DNA of 64,000 nt, taken from positions 3,538,501 to 3,602,500 of the forward strand of contig NZ_CP120997.1 in assembly GCF_030719295.1 (NCBI RefSeq). The letters are read 5' to 3'. Every line of letters starts with the position of its first letter. Position 1 is the first letter of the stretch. The notes under the pieces are model-generated. The model did no database searches and was not told the origin of the DNA. It saw nothing but the letters and a program-made list of their open reading frames with translations. The translations under genes and the position numbers were made by a program. The stretch comes from Streptomyces sp. Mut1. Its GTDB lineage: Bacteria; Actinomycetota; Actinomycetes; Streptomycetales; Streptomycetaceae. Positions 24,875 through 33,338 of the stretch are shown here, piece after piece.

Positions 24875-26098
24875 TCACAGCTCGACCCGCAGCTCCTTCA
24901 CGCCCCGGATGACGTAGCCCGGGTTCCACTCCGGTTCCGCGACCAGCCGCAGGCCGGGGGCCTTGCGCAGCAGTTCGCCGAAGGACGCGGCCAGCTCGAC
25001 GCGGGCCAGCGGGGCGCCGAGGCAGAAGTGGATGCCGGCGCCGAAGGTGACGTGCGGGTTCTCCCGGCGGGCGAGGTCCAGCGTGTCCGGGTCCGTGAAG
25101 CGGGCCGGGTCGCGGTTGGCCGAGCCGAAGAGCAGGGCCACCTCGGAGCCGCGCGGAATGACCGTGCCGCCGACCTCGATGTCGTCCAGCACCCAGCGCT
25201 CGAACATCTGGAGCGGCGTGTCGTACCGCATCAGCTCTTCGAGTGCCGTCGGCAGGAGACCGTGGTCGGCGCGCAGGGCGGCCAGCTGCTCGGGGTGGCG
25301 CAGCAGGGTCCACCAGCCGTTGGCCGTGGTGTTGACGGTGGCCTCGTGCCCGGCGTTCAGCAGCAGGACGCAGGTGGAGACCATCTCCTGCTCGGTCAGC
25401 CGCTCGCCCTCGTCATGGGCGGCGACGAGCGCGGAGATCAGGTCCGGGCCCGGGTCGGTACGCCGCTCGGCGATCAGCCCGCGCAGGTACGCGGAGAACT
25501 CCAGGGAGGCGCGGACGGCGGCGCGGGCGGTCTCCTCGGAGGGGTTGAGCTCGAACATTCCGCAGATCGCGGCCGACCAGGGCCGCAGCGGCGCCCGGTC
25601 GGACTCCGGGATGCCCAGCATCTCGGCGATCACGGCGACCGGCAGCGGCTCGGCGACGGCCGAGAGCAGATCGCCCCCGCCCTGCTCGACGAAGTCGTCG
25701 ACGAGCCCGGCGGCCAGCCGCCGCACCGTCGGGACGAGCTGTTCGACGGTGCGCGGGGTGAAGGCCTTGGAGACCAGGCGCCGGATGCGGGTGTGGTCCG
25801 GCGGTTCGAGGTCCAGCAGCCCCTGCCCGTTGAGCGTCTCGAACGGCTCGTGCTCGGGGGGCGGGGGCGTCCGGCCGAACTCCTCGTGGGTGAACCGGTG
25901 CAGATACGTCCGCCCCAGCCGCCGGTCCCGCAGCAGTGCCGAGACATCGGCGTGGTGCGGGACGAGCCACTGGTCGGTGGCGGCGAAGTAGTGTGCGCGG
26001 CCGGTGGCCCGCAGCTCGGCGTAGGCGGGGTACGGATCGGCGACGAACGCCGCCGACCAGGGGTCGAACGGGCCGGGGGACGCGCTGGGCTGTTCCAT
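24875..26098 (-). CDS. Cytochrome P450 (orphan monooxygenase)
   Basis: A soluble bacterial class I P450 of 407 residues. The heme-binding motif FGAGIHFCLGAPLAR lies near residue 350, with the cysteine ligand. The I-helix oxygen-activation motif reads LNAGHEATVN, where the usual AGxxT threonine is conserved. The K-helix ExxR is in the ALEELMRYD / FERW region. Substrate is unknown; no ferredoxin, reductase or biosynthetic gene lies beside it, so electron donors must be encoded elsewhere. The gene is transcribed toward the lipid-kinase-like gene and is separate from the two-component system upstream. Confidence 0.94.
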   Translation of the reverse strand: MEQPSASPGPFDPWSAAFVADPYPAYAELRATGRAHYFAATDQWLVPHHADVSALLRDRRLGRTYLHRFTHEEFGRTPPPPEHEPFETLNGQGLLDLEPPDHTRIRRLVSKAFTPRTVEQLVPTVRRLAAGLVDDFVEQGGGDLLSAVAEPLPVAVIAEMLGIPESDRAPLRPWSAAICGMFELNPSEETARAAVRASLEFSAYLRGLIAERRTDPGPDLISALVAAHDEGERLTEQEMVSTCVLLLNAGHEATVNTTANGWWTLLRHPEQLAALRADHGLLPTALEELMRYDTPLQMFERWVLDDIEVGGTVIPRGSEVALLFGSANRDPARFTDPDTLDLARRENPHVTFGAGIHFCLGAPLARVELAASFGELLRKAPGLRLVAEPEWNPGYVIRGVKELRVEL

Positions 26099-26178
26099 GG
26101 ACCGACGCTAACCGGCCACCGGCACCCGGGCCAGCCCTTGCCGCGCCGCGCCCGGAGCGCCGGGTCAGGGGCACCGGG

Positions 26179-26856
26179 TCAGGACGGGGTGACGAGGCGG
26201 GCCTCGTAGGCGAAGACGGCGGCCTGGGTGCGGTCGCGCAGGCCCAGCTTGACCAGGATGCGGCTCACATGGGTCTTGATCGTGGACTCGGCGACCACCA
26301 GGTGCCCGGCGATCTCGGCGTTCGACAGGCCCTGGGCGATGAGGACGAGCACCTCCGTCTCGCGTTCCGTGAGGTCGCCGATCCGGGCCAGGGCCGGGGG
26401 CCTGGGCGCGGCGGCCAGCTTGGAGAACTCGGTGATCAGGCGCCGGGTGACCGTCGGGGCGAGCAGCGCCTCGCCGGAGGCGACCACGCGTACGCCGTCG
26501 GCGAGCCGGCGGGCCGAGGCGTCCTTGAGGAGGAAGCCGGAGGCACCGGCGCGCAGGGCCTGGTAGACGTACTCGTCGAGGTCGAAGGTGGTCAGCACCA
26601 GCACCTTGGCGTCCGCGTCGGCGGCGACGATCTCACGGGTGGCCTCGATGCCGTTGAGCTCCGGCATGCGGATGTCCATCAGCACCACGTCCGGTCTGAG
26701 CGCGGCGACCTGGGTGACGGCCTCGCGCCCGTTGACCGCCTCGCCGACGACCTCGATGCCCGGCATGGCGTTGAGCAGGACCGAGAAGCCCTCGCGGACC
26801 ATCATCTGGTCGTCCACGATCAGGACCCGGATCGGGGCGGCGGGCGAGGTCGTCAT
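26179..26856 (-). CDS. Two-component response regulator, NarL/FixJ family
   Basis: A 225-residue transcriptional regulator. The receiver domain (about 8-125) has the acidic pair VLIVDDQ, the phospho-acceptor aspartate in VVLMDIRMPELNG and the conserved Lys in GFLLKDASA. The C-terminal LuxR-type helix-turn-helix reads LTERETEVLVLIAQGLSN, then AESTIKTHVSRILVKLG. Its ATG overlaps the stop of the upstream histidine kinase by four bases (ATGA), so the two form a coupled operon and the kinase is its cognate partner. The target genes are not evident. Confidence 0.96.
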   Translation of the reverse strand: MTTSPAAPIRVLIVDDQMMVREGFSVLLNAMPGIEVVGEAVNGREAVTQVAALRPDVVLMDIRMPELNGIEATREIVAADADAKVLVLTTFDLDEYVYQALRAGASGFLLKDASARRLADGVRVVASGEALLAPTVTRRLITEFSKLAAAPRPPALARIGDLTERETEVLVLIAQGLSNAEIAGHLVVAESTIKTHVSRILVKLGLRDRTQAAVFAYEARLVTPS

Positions 26857-28154
26857 GGCTTCTCCAGGGGGTCGTCGGACGCGGCCGGCTGGGCGGGGAT
26901 GAAGGCCGTGACCTCGTAACCGCCCTCCGCCGTGGCCTCGGCGGTCATCTCGCCGTTGAGCATCGCGACCCGCTCCCGCATCCCGGTGATCCCGTGCCCG
27001 GCCCCCGGCGACGGCTTCACCGGACCGGTCGGCGGGCCGTTGACCACGCGCAGCCCGAGCCCGCCCAGAACGTAGCCGATCTCCACCCTGGCGATGGCGC
27101 CCGGCGCGTGCCGCAGGCTGTTGCTGAGCGCTTCCTGAATGATCCGGTACGCCGACAGCTCGACGCCCTGGGGCAGCTCGCGGACCGCTCCGGTCACCGC
27201 CTTCTCCGTCTCCAGACCCGCTTCCCGCACATTGGCGAGCAGCCGGTCGAGATCGGCCAGGGTGGGCTGCGGGGCGTCCGGCGCCTCGTAGTCGTCGGCC
27301 CGTACGACACCGAGCACCCGGCGCAGTTCGGTGAGGGCGGCGACGGCGTTCTCCCGGATCGTGACGAAGGCCTGCTCCAGCTCCGGCGGCGGGTTCTCCA
27401 CCCGGTACGGGGCGGCCTCGGCCTGGATCGCGACGACCGACATGTGGTGGGCGACCACGTCGTGCAGTTCGCGGGCGATCGTGGTGCGCTCCTCCAGCAG
27501 CGTGCGCCGGTCGCGCTCGACGGCGGTCACGGTGCGCTGCACGGTGACCTCGCGCTGCGCCTCCCGCCGGATCTGCACCAGGCTCACCACGAGCAGCGCG
27601 AACGCCGAGACCACCGCCATGGCCGCGGTCTCCACCCCGCCGCCCGCACCGATGACGCCCTCCACGAAGAGGCCCAGCACCAGCGTGAGCGCCCACATCC
27701 AGGCGGCGGTCCGCGGCCGGGTCCTGGCCGCGACGACGAACAGCACCACCAGGTGGGAGAAGAAGAGACTCGGCCCCCACGGCTGGTCGCCGCCCTCCAC
27801 GATCACGGTCACCGGTGTCAGCGCCATCGATATCCAGAACGCCCCGACCGGCCTGATCAGGGTCATCGCCACACAGCCGGCGGGAATCAGCCCGGACAGC
27901 AGGACGCCGGCGTTACCGGTGGAGGCGAAACCGGCCATGAAGGTGATCAGCGCGGCGAGCAGCACCATGGCGTGCGGGGCCCAGGCGAAACCGGCCCGGA
28001 TCCGCGTCGGCAACCGCCTGGTCAGCGGCCCGTCGGTCCGCATCGGTGCCATCGGCCGATAGGCGAACGGGTCCTGGAGGAGGTCCTGCCGCAGATCGCC
28101 GATCGCCCCTGCGGCGAGCCGGAGTTCCGGGCTTCTGGTCTTGGTCTCGGTCAC
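26853..28154 (-). CDS. Sensor histidine kinase, HisKA_3 family
   Basis: A membrane sensor of 433 residues. The N-terminal part has about six hydrophobic helices between residues 55 and 195 and very short loops, so it probably senses a membrane-embedded or envelope signal. The dimerisation and phosphotransfer segment contains the phospho-accepting histidine in ARELHDVVAHHMSVV, and the C-terminal HATPase_c domain ends in the G-box GAGHGITGMRERV. This is the NarL-partner class of kinases. The start is GTG 28154. It is cotranscribed with the response regulator downstream. Confidence 0.95.
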   Translation of the reverse strand: MTETKTRSPELRLAAGAIGDLRQDLLQDPFAYRPMAPMRTDGPLTRRLPTRIRAGFAWAPHAMVLLAALITFMAGFASTGNAGVLLSGLIPAGCVAMTLIRPVGAFWISMALTPVTVIVEGGDQPWGPSLFFSHLVVLFVVAARTRPRTAAWMWALTLVLGLFVEGVIGAGGGVETAAMAVVSAFALLVVSLVQIRREAQREVTVQRTVTAVERDRRTLLEERTTIARELHDVVAHHMSVVAIQAEAAPYRVENPPPELEQAFVTIRENAVAALTELRRVLGVVRADDYEAPDAPQPTLADLDRLLANVREAGLETEKAVTGAVRELPQGVELSAYRIIQEALSNSLRHAPGAIARVEIGYVLGGLGLRVVNGPPTGPVKPSPGAGHGITGMRERVAMLNGEMTAEATAEGGYEVTAFIPAQPAASDDPLEKP

Positions 28155-28248
28155 GCCTCCACGGTAGGCGGGGCGGCGGGCCGGGTCGTCAGCAGTGATG
28201 TGGATTCCCGGCCGTCCGTCGCAAGTACTACGCGGGCGCCGCGCGGCC

Positions 28249-29124
28249 CTACCAGGCGAGCTGGGCGATCTCCTCGGCGACCACGGCGCAGGCGTCGGCG
28301 GCCGGGTCGATCAGCGGGAAGTGCCCCACGTCCGGCAGCAGCGTGAGCCCCACCGTCTCGCCCTCCTTCGCCGCCGCGTCCACGAACGCCTCGGAGACCG
28401 CCGCCGGGACCGTGAGGTCCGTGGTGCCCTGCACCACGACCGTCGCGATGCCGGTGGGCAGCAGCCGGGCCGGGTCGGCGTACGCGCTCCGCCCGGCGAA
28501 GTCCTCCGCGGCGCCCAGGAGCTGCCCGATCGCCCCCGAGCACACGTCGAGCCCGACCGCGGAGGCGAAGTCCGCGATCGGCGCGAGCGCCACCACACCG
28601 CGCAGCGCGGGCGGTCTCGGCAGCCGCCACGGCGAGCCCTCGGGCAGGACGTGCCGGGCCGCGGCCCACAGGGCCAGCTGCCCGCCCGCCGAGTGCCCGG
28701 TGACGACGATCCGGCGGCCGTCCGCCGCGGGCAGCTCCCGCGCCAGCAGCTCCGGCAGGGCGTCCAGCGCGGCGGCCACGTCGTCGAAGGTCTCCGGCCA
28801 GCGGCCCGCGACCGGGCCCGAGCCGCGCTGCTGCGGAAGCTCGCTGCCGCGCCGGTACTCGACGTTGGCGACGGCGAACCCGCGCCGGGCCAGGAAGTCC
28901 GCGAACGGCGACATATGGGCCCGGTCGTACGGGGCCCGCCACGCGCCGCCGTGCAGGACGACCACGACGGGCGCGCCGGTACGCCCCTCGCGCGGGGCGT
29001 AGAAGTCGATGACCTGGTCGGGGTGGCTGCCGTAGGAGGCGGACGCGTCGGGGGCGACGGCCGGATGCGAGAAGGCCGACTCGGTCTCGGCGGCGTCCTG
29101 CTCGCGCGCGGCGGAATCCGTCAT
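28249..29124 (-). CDS. Alpha/beta hydrolase, possible arylformamidase
   Basis: A 291-residue serine hydrolase of the hormone-sensitive-lipase/carboxylesterase type. The oxyanion motif is LHGGAW (about 57-62), the nucleophile elbow is GHSAGGQ, and the catalytic His lies in PDVGHFPLID near the C-terminus. It follows tryptophan 2,3-dioxygenase and kynureninase in the same direction (205-nt gap), which is where the missing step, hydrolysis of N-formylkynurenine to kynurenine, would be encoded. That role is inference from neighbours; the family also contains general esterases. No signal peptide is visible. Confidence 0.85.
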   Translation of the reverse strand: MTDSAAREQDAAETESAFSHPAVAPDASASYGSHPDQVIDFYAPREGRTGAPVVVVLHGGAWRAPYDRAHMSPFADFLARRGFAVANVEYRRGSELPQQRGSGPVAGRWPETFDDVAAALDALPELLARELPAADGRRIVVTGHSAGGQLALWAAARHVLPEGSPWRLPRPPALRGVVALAPIADFASAVGLDVCSGAIGQLLGAAEDFAGRSAYADPARLLPTGIATVVVQGTTDLTVPAAVSEAFVDAAAKEGETVGLTLLPDVGHFPLIDPAADACAVVAEEIAQLAW

Positions 29125-29329
29125 GCTGTTCCCACCCCCCCTGTCCCCCGGCCTCTGGCCTGACCTGCGGGGACGGTACCAGTACGGGAGCGGGGCGCGC
29201 CCACCGGGAATCGCTGCGGGGCACCGGCGCGCGGGAGGCGGGGCCGACGCCCTCCACAACCCGTACCGAACCGGGGCGCGGCGCCGTCCGGCGACCGGGG
29301 CGAGCCGGTCACCGGACGGATGCGGCAGC

Positions 29330-30526
29330 CTACGCCGCCGGGGCGCCCAGAACCTCCGCAAGCACCCGTGCCGCGCGTTCCGCGTCGGCGAACCCCACGT
29401 ACAGCGGTGTGAAACCGAACCGCAGTACATCGGGCCGGCGCAGGTCCCCGACGACGCCGCGTGCGATCAGCTCGGCCATCACCGGCTCGGCGTCCTCGCA
29501 GCGCAGCGCGACCTGGCTGCCGCGCTCCCGGTGGGCGGCCGGGGTGACCGAGGTGACCCGGCCCTCGGGGGCGTACGCCTGGACGCACTCCAGGAAGAAG
29601 TCCGTCAGCGCCAGGGACTTGGCCCGTACCGCGTCGATCCCGACCCCGTCCCAGACGTCGAGGGAGGCTTCGAGCGCCAGCATGGACAGGATGTCGGGGG
29701 TGCCGACCCGGCCCCGGACCGCGCCGTCGGCCGGGCTGTAGCCGGGCGTCATCGCGAACGGGTCCGCGTGCGACGTCCACCCCGGCAGGGGCGAGTCGAA
29801 GGCCGCCTGGTGCCGCTCGGCGACGTACAGGTAGGCGGGCGAACCGGGGCCGCCGTTGAGGTACTTGTACGTGCAGCCCACCGCCAGGTCGACGCCGTGC
29901 TCGTCCAGACCGACCGGGAGCGCCCCCGCGCTGTGGCACAGGTCCCAGACGGCCACCGCGCCGGCGGCCCGCACGGCGGCGGTGAGGCCCGGCAGGTCGT
30001 GCAGCCGGCCCGAGCGGTAGTCGACGTGGTTGAGCAGGACGGCCGCGGTACGCGGACCGAGCGCGTCCGGCACGTCGGCGGGGGCGACCGGGACGATCCG
30101 GTGCCCGGTCATCCGGGCCGCCGATGACGCGATGTAGCCGTCGGTGGGGAAGGTGTGCGCGTCGACCAGGATCTCGTCGCGGCCCTCCGGTGCCAGCCGG
30201 GTCGCCGCGACGAGGGCCTTGAAGACGTTCACGCTGGTCGAGTCGCCGACCACGATCTGGCCGGCTGCGGCCCCCACGATCGGGGCGATGCGGTCGCCGA
30301 TCCGCTCGGGCGCCGTCCACCAGCCGCTCTCGCCCCAGGACCGGATGCGCAGCTCGCCCCACTCGCGGGTGAGGACCTCCTGCACCCGGGCGGGCACGTG
30401 GCGCGGCAGCGCGCCGAGCGAGTTGCCGTCCAGGTAGACGGTGTCGTCGAGGGTGAACAGTTCGCGCAGCGGGGCCAGGGCGTCCGCGGTGTCGAGCGCC
30501 TGGGCGCGCTCCTGGAGGTCAGACAT
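29330..30526 (-). CDS. kynU: Kynureninase
   Basis: A PLP enzyme that cleaves kynurenine to anthranilate and alanine (3-hydroxykynurenine likewise). The 398-residue protein has the fold-type I layout: the substrate-side N-terminal motif VYLDGNSLGALP (about 29-40), the cofactor phosphate region GDSTSVNVFKAL, the Asp of VWDLCHSAGALP, and the Schiff-base lysine in GCTYKYLNGGPGSPAY. The ATG at 30526 overlaps the end of the tryptophan dioxygenase gene by 8 nt, so the two are co-expressed and together convert tryptophan toward anthranilate. Confidence 0.95.
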   Translation of the reverse strand: MSDLQERAQALDTADALAPLRELFTLDDTVYLDGNSLGALPRHVPARVQEVLTREWGELRIRSWGESGWWTAPERIGDRIAPIVGAAAGQIVVGDSTSVNVFKALVAATRLAPEGRDEILVDAHTFPTDGYIASSAARMTGHRIVPVAPADVPDALGPRTAAVLLNHVDYRSGRLHDLPGLTAAVRAAGAVAVWDLCHSAGALPVGLDEHGVDLAVGCTYKYLNGGPGSPAYLYVAERHQAAFDSPLPGWTSHADPFAMTPGYSPADGAVRGRVGTPDILSMLALEASLDVWDGVGIDAVRAKSLALTDFFLECVQAYAPEGRVTSVTPAAHRERGSQVALRCEDAEPVMAELIARGVVGDLRRPDVLRFGFTPLYVGFADAERAARVLAEVLGAPAA

Positions 30527-31367
30527 GGCTGCGGGCCGTCCAGAGCTCGGGGAACACGTTCTTCGTGGCGCGCTTCTCCAGCCAGGCCACGCCTGCCGAG
30601 CCGCCGGTGCCGGTCTTGGAGCCCATGGCCCGCCGGGTCGCCAGGAGGTGGTCGTTGCGCCATCGCCAGACCAGCTCGCCCACATCGGTGAGCACCTCGC
30701 CGAGGCGGACCAGCTCGTCGTTCTGGTCCGGGTTGGCGTAGATCGCCGTCCAGACGGCCTCGACCTCGGGCGACGGCTCGTACTTCCGGGTCAGGTCCCG
30801 GCCGAGCACGGACCCGGGGATCGCGTGCCCGCGCCGGGCGAGCAGGGCGAGCGCCTCGTCGTACAGACCGGGCTCCGCGAGGGCCTTCTCCAGCTCCGCG
30901 TGGACGCGGGGCGCGCCCCGGTGCGGCACCAGCATGGACGCGGACTTGTCACCGAGCAGGAATTCCATCCGCCGGTACATGGCCGACTGGAAGCCGGAGC
31001 CCTCGCCGAGCGAGGACCGGTAGGAGTTGAACTGGGCGGGGGTGAGCTGGGCGAGCGGCGTCCAGGAGGCGTTCAGCGCCTCCAGCTCGCGCAGGGACCG
31101 CTTCAGCGCGTCCTGCGCGACGTCGAGCCGGTCCCCGCGCATCGCGTGCGCCGCGGTCTCCCACTCGTGGACGATGACGGTGAACCACAGCTCCATGACC
31201 TGGGTGGTGACCAGGAAGACCATCTCGCCGGGATCGTCCGAGCGCAGGTGCTGGAGGTGGGTCAGGACATCCGCCTGGACGTAGTCCTCGTACGGAGTCG
31301 TTCCCGCGAAGTCGAGGTGCGGGGTCTGCGCACCGGTGGCTTCGGGGTCGGGGTGAATCGTCGACAT
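30519..31367 (-). CDS. kynA: Tryptophan 2,3-dioxygenase
   Basis: A heme enzyme opening the indole ring of tryptophan to N-formylkynurenine, first step of the kynurenine pathway. The 282-residue protein has the family segments: MEYR-type GFQSAMYRRMEFLLGDK, ELWF in VMELWFTVIVHE, and the heme-ligand His in the WRWRNDHLLATRR segment followed by GTGGSAG. The active-site histidine that precedes ELWF in many homologues (HQxxELW) is Thr here (TQVMELW). It is the first gene of the unit, with kynureninase overlapping its 3' end. Confidence 0.93.
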   Translation of the reverse strand: MSTIHPDPEATGAQTPHLDFAGTTPYEDYVQADVLTHLQHLRSDDPGEMVFLVTTQVMELWFTVIVHEWETAAHAMRGDRLDVAQDALKRSLRELEALNASWTPLAQLTPAQFNSYRSSLGEGSGFQSAMYRRMEFLLGDKSASMLVPHRGAPRVHAELEKALAEPGLYDEALALLARRGHAIPGSVLGRDLTRKYEPSPEVEAVWTAIYANPDQNDELVRLGEVLTDVGELVWRWRNDHLLATRRAMGSKTGTGGSAGVAWLEKRATKNVFPELWTARSHV

Positions 31368-31472
31368 CGCTGTCTCCTCGACACGAGCTTCCGGGTAGCG
31401 GTCCGCCCCTTCCGTGAGGTGATGGAGCTCCGGTCCCCTGTTCGCATCCTAAACGCCGCCCCCGGGGACGCG

Positions 31473-31510
31473 CAGGCCCCGCGTGCGCGGGTGCGCGTTC
31501 GCGGGGCCTG
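31473..31510 (-). terminator. Hairpin after the DUF3151 gene
   Basis: An 11-bp perfect inverted repeat (CAGGCCCCGCG / CGCGGGGCCTG) begins 16 nt past the stop codon of the minus-strand DUF3151 gene and upstream of the tryptophan dioxygenase gene. Confidence 0.7.
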
Positions 31511-31525
31511 CGGTACGGGGGCGGG

Positions 31526-31939
31526 TCAGCCGAGGGTCTCGGCGGCGGTCGGGGAGGAGTCGCGCAGGAACGTCGAGCAGCGCTCGTACTCCTCCTGCTC
31601 GCCGATCGCCTGCGCGGCCCGCGCGAGGGCGTGCAGGGCCCGCAGGAAGCCGCGGTTCGGCTCGTGCTCGAACGGTACGGGGCCGTGGCCCTTCCAGCCG
31701 GCCCGGCGCAGCGCGTCGAGACCGCGGTGGTAGCCGGTGCGGGCGTAGGCGTACGACTCGACGACCCGGCCGCCCTCGAACGCCTCGTCGGCGAGCTGCG
31801 CCCAGGCCAGCGAGGAGGTCGGGTACTTCGCGGCGACGTCGGCGGGCGCGGTGTCGGCGGCGAGCAGCTCGCGCGGCTCCGGGTCGTCGGGCAGGTGGGT
31901 CGGGGGAGGGCCCCCGAGCAGGTTCTCGTGGATCGACAT
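31526..31939 (-). CDS. DUF3151 family protein
   Basis: A 137-residue actinobacterial protein of the DUF3151 family, recognised from the N-terminal MSIHENLLGGPPPTHLP, the SLAWAQLADEAFEGG centre and the YAYARTGYHRGLDALRRAGW segment. It is all-helical with a TPR-like pattern of short Ala/Leu repeats, so a role as a protein-interaction adaptor is plausible, but no function is established. No membrane segment or signal is visible. Its 3' end is followed by a terminator and then the kynurenine genes, which look like a separate unit. Confidence 0.88.
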   Translation of the reverse strand: MSIHENLLGGPPPTHLPDDPEPRELLAADTAPADVAAKYPTSSLAWAQLADEAFEGGRVVESYAYARTGYHRGLDALRRAGWKGHGPVPFEHEPNRGFLRALHALARAAQAIGEQEEYERCSTFLRDSSPTAAETLG

Positions 31940-31974
31940 GCTCCAAGTGTGCCTGGCCCGGCGGCCCCATCAAG

Positions 31975-32056
31975 CCCGCCTTCAAGCCCTTCCGGGGGCC
32001 GGCCGTTCAAGCCCCTCCGGCGATTGAGGAGCGGGGGCCCGGGGGCGGAGCCCCCG
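31975..32056. repeat. Streptomyces-type intergenic repetitive element with hairpin
   Basis: Direct repeats of TCAAGCCC lead into CCTCCGGCGATTGAGGAG and then a hairpin (CGGGGGC-gga-GCCCCCG, 32040-32056). I recognise this as an intergenic sequence found many times in Streptomyces genomes, usually downstream of genes. Here it lies 20 nt past the MalY-like gene stop and probably also acts as its terminator. Confidence 0.7.
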
Positions 32057-32075
32057 AAACGGCCCCACCCCGCCG

Positions 32076-33242
32076 CTACGCGGCGCCCCGCACCGCCTCC
32101 ACGCCCCGGATCAACGCGGCGACCCCCGCCTCCACCTTGCTCCGCGCGCACCCCACATTCAGCCGCACGAAGCCGTCCGCCCCATACGTGCTCCCCGGCA
32201 TCACCGCGACTCGCTCCCGCTCGATCAGCACCCGCTGGAGCGCCTCGTCGTCCGTGACGCCCGCGCGCCGCAGGTCGATCCAGGCCAGGTACCCGGCCTG
32301 CGGCGGCTCCCATTCCAGGGCCGGGAACGCGCCGTTCAGCCGCTCGGCGACGAGGGCCAGGTTCTCCGCGACGTACGCGCGTACCGCGTCCAGCCACGGC
32401 CCGCCCTCCCGGTACGCGGCGATGTGCGCGGTCAGCGAGAGCACCGCCGGGGACGCCAGGCCCTCGGCCGTCTCCATCCGGCGCAGGAACTCCGTCCGGT
32501 CCCCGGTCCGTCCGATGAGGCCGTACGAACCGGTCAGCGCCGGGAAGTTGAACGACTTCGAGGCGGACGTGACGACCGCCCAGCGCGCGTCACCGCCCAC
32601 CCGGGTCCACGGCACGTGCGGCCGCCCGTCGTGCACGAAGTCCGCGTGGATCTCGTCGCTGATCACGGCCACCCCGTGCCGTGCGGCGAGCGCGGCCATC
32701 TCCGCGAGTTCCGCCTCCGTCCACACCCGCCCGGACGGGTTGTGCGGCGAGCACACCACGAGGACCGTGCTGTCCGGCCGCGCGAGCTCACGCTCCAGCG
32801 CGTCCGTGTCCCCCAGCGGCACGCCCCGCAGCTCCCGCCCGAGCCCGGTGACCGCCTTGCGGAAGCCGTCGTACGTGGGGGTGTGCAGGACCACCCCGTC
32901 GCCCTCGGCCGTCCACATCTGGAGCAGCTGGGAGAACTGGCTGAGCACGGACGGCCCGTACACCAGCCGGTCCGTGTCGATCGTGGTGCCGTACCGGGTC
33001 GCGTACCAGTGGGCGACGGCGGACCGGAAGTCGCCCTGCCGCCAGTCCGTGTAGCCGAAGACGCCGTGGTCGAGCCGGGCCCGCAGGGCGGCCAGGACCT
33101 CGGGGGCCGTCGCGAAGTCCATGTCGGAGATGGTGAACGGCAGCAGGCCGTCCACCCCGAACCGGTCCGCGACTCCGTCCCACTGGACGCACCAGGTTCC
33201 GCGGCGGTCGATGACGGTGTCGAAGTCGTAGGACGTGCTCAC
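32076..33242 (-). CDS. MalY/PatB-type PLP-dependent aminotransferase or C-S lyase
   Basis: A 388-residue fold-type I PLP enzyme. The N-terminal WCVQWDGVADRFG and PFTISDMDFATAP segments are characteristic of the MalY/PatB group of cystathionine beta-lyase-like enzymes; the lysine binding PLP lies in SASKSFNFPALTGSYG. Members act on L-cystathionine or aminotransferase substrates; the precise substrate cannot be told here. The start is GTG 33242 with GAGGGA upstream. It stands alone between two terminators, downstream of fba. Confidence 0.88.
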   Translation of the reverse strand: MSTSYDFDTVIDRRGTWCVQWDGVADRFGVDGLLPFTISDMDFATAPEVLAALRARLDHGVFGYTDWRQGDFRSAVAHWYATRYGTTIDTDRLVYGPSVLSQFSQLLQMWTAEGDGVVLHTPTYDGFRKAVTGLGRELRGVPLGDTDALERELARPDSTVLVVCSPHNPSGRVWTEAELAEMAALAARHGVAVISDEIHADFVHDGRPHVPWTRVGGDARWAVVTSASKSFNFPALTGSYGLIGRTGDRTEFLRRMETAEGLASPAVLSLTAHIAAYREGGPWLDAVRAYVAENLALVAERLNGAFPALEWEPPQAGYLAWIDLRRAGVTDDEALQRVLIERERVAVMPGSTYGADGFVRLNVGCARSKVEAGVAALIRGVEAVRGAA

Positions 33243-33282
33243 AGCTGTTCCCTCGGATCGTGCGTGCCGGACACGGACATGC

Positions 33283-33320
33283 CGTGGGCCCGGCAACCCC
33301 GAGGGGTCGCCGGGCCCACG
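33283..33320 (-). terminator. Hairpin terminator after fba
   Basis: A 12-13-bp outer stem (CGTGGGCCCGGC / GCCGGGCCCACG) with an inner ACCCC/GGGGT stem lies 19 nt past the aldolase stop codon and upstream of the MalY-like gene. Confidence 0.8.
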
Positions 33321-33338
33321 CCGTACATCCGTACCGAA

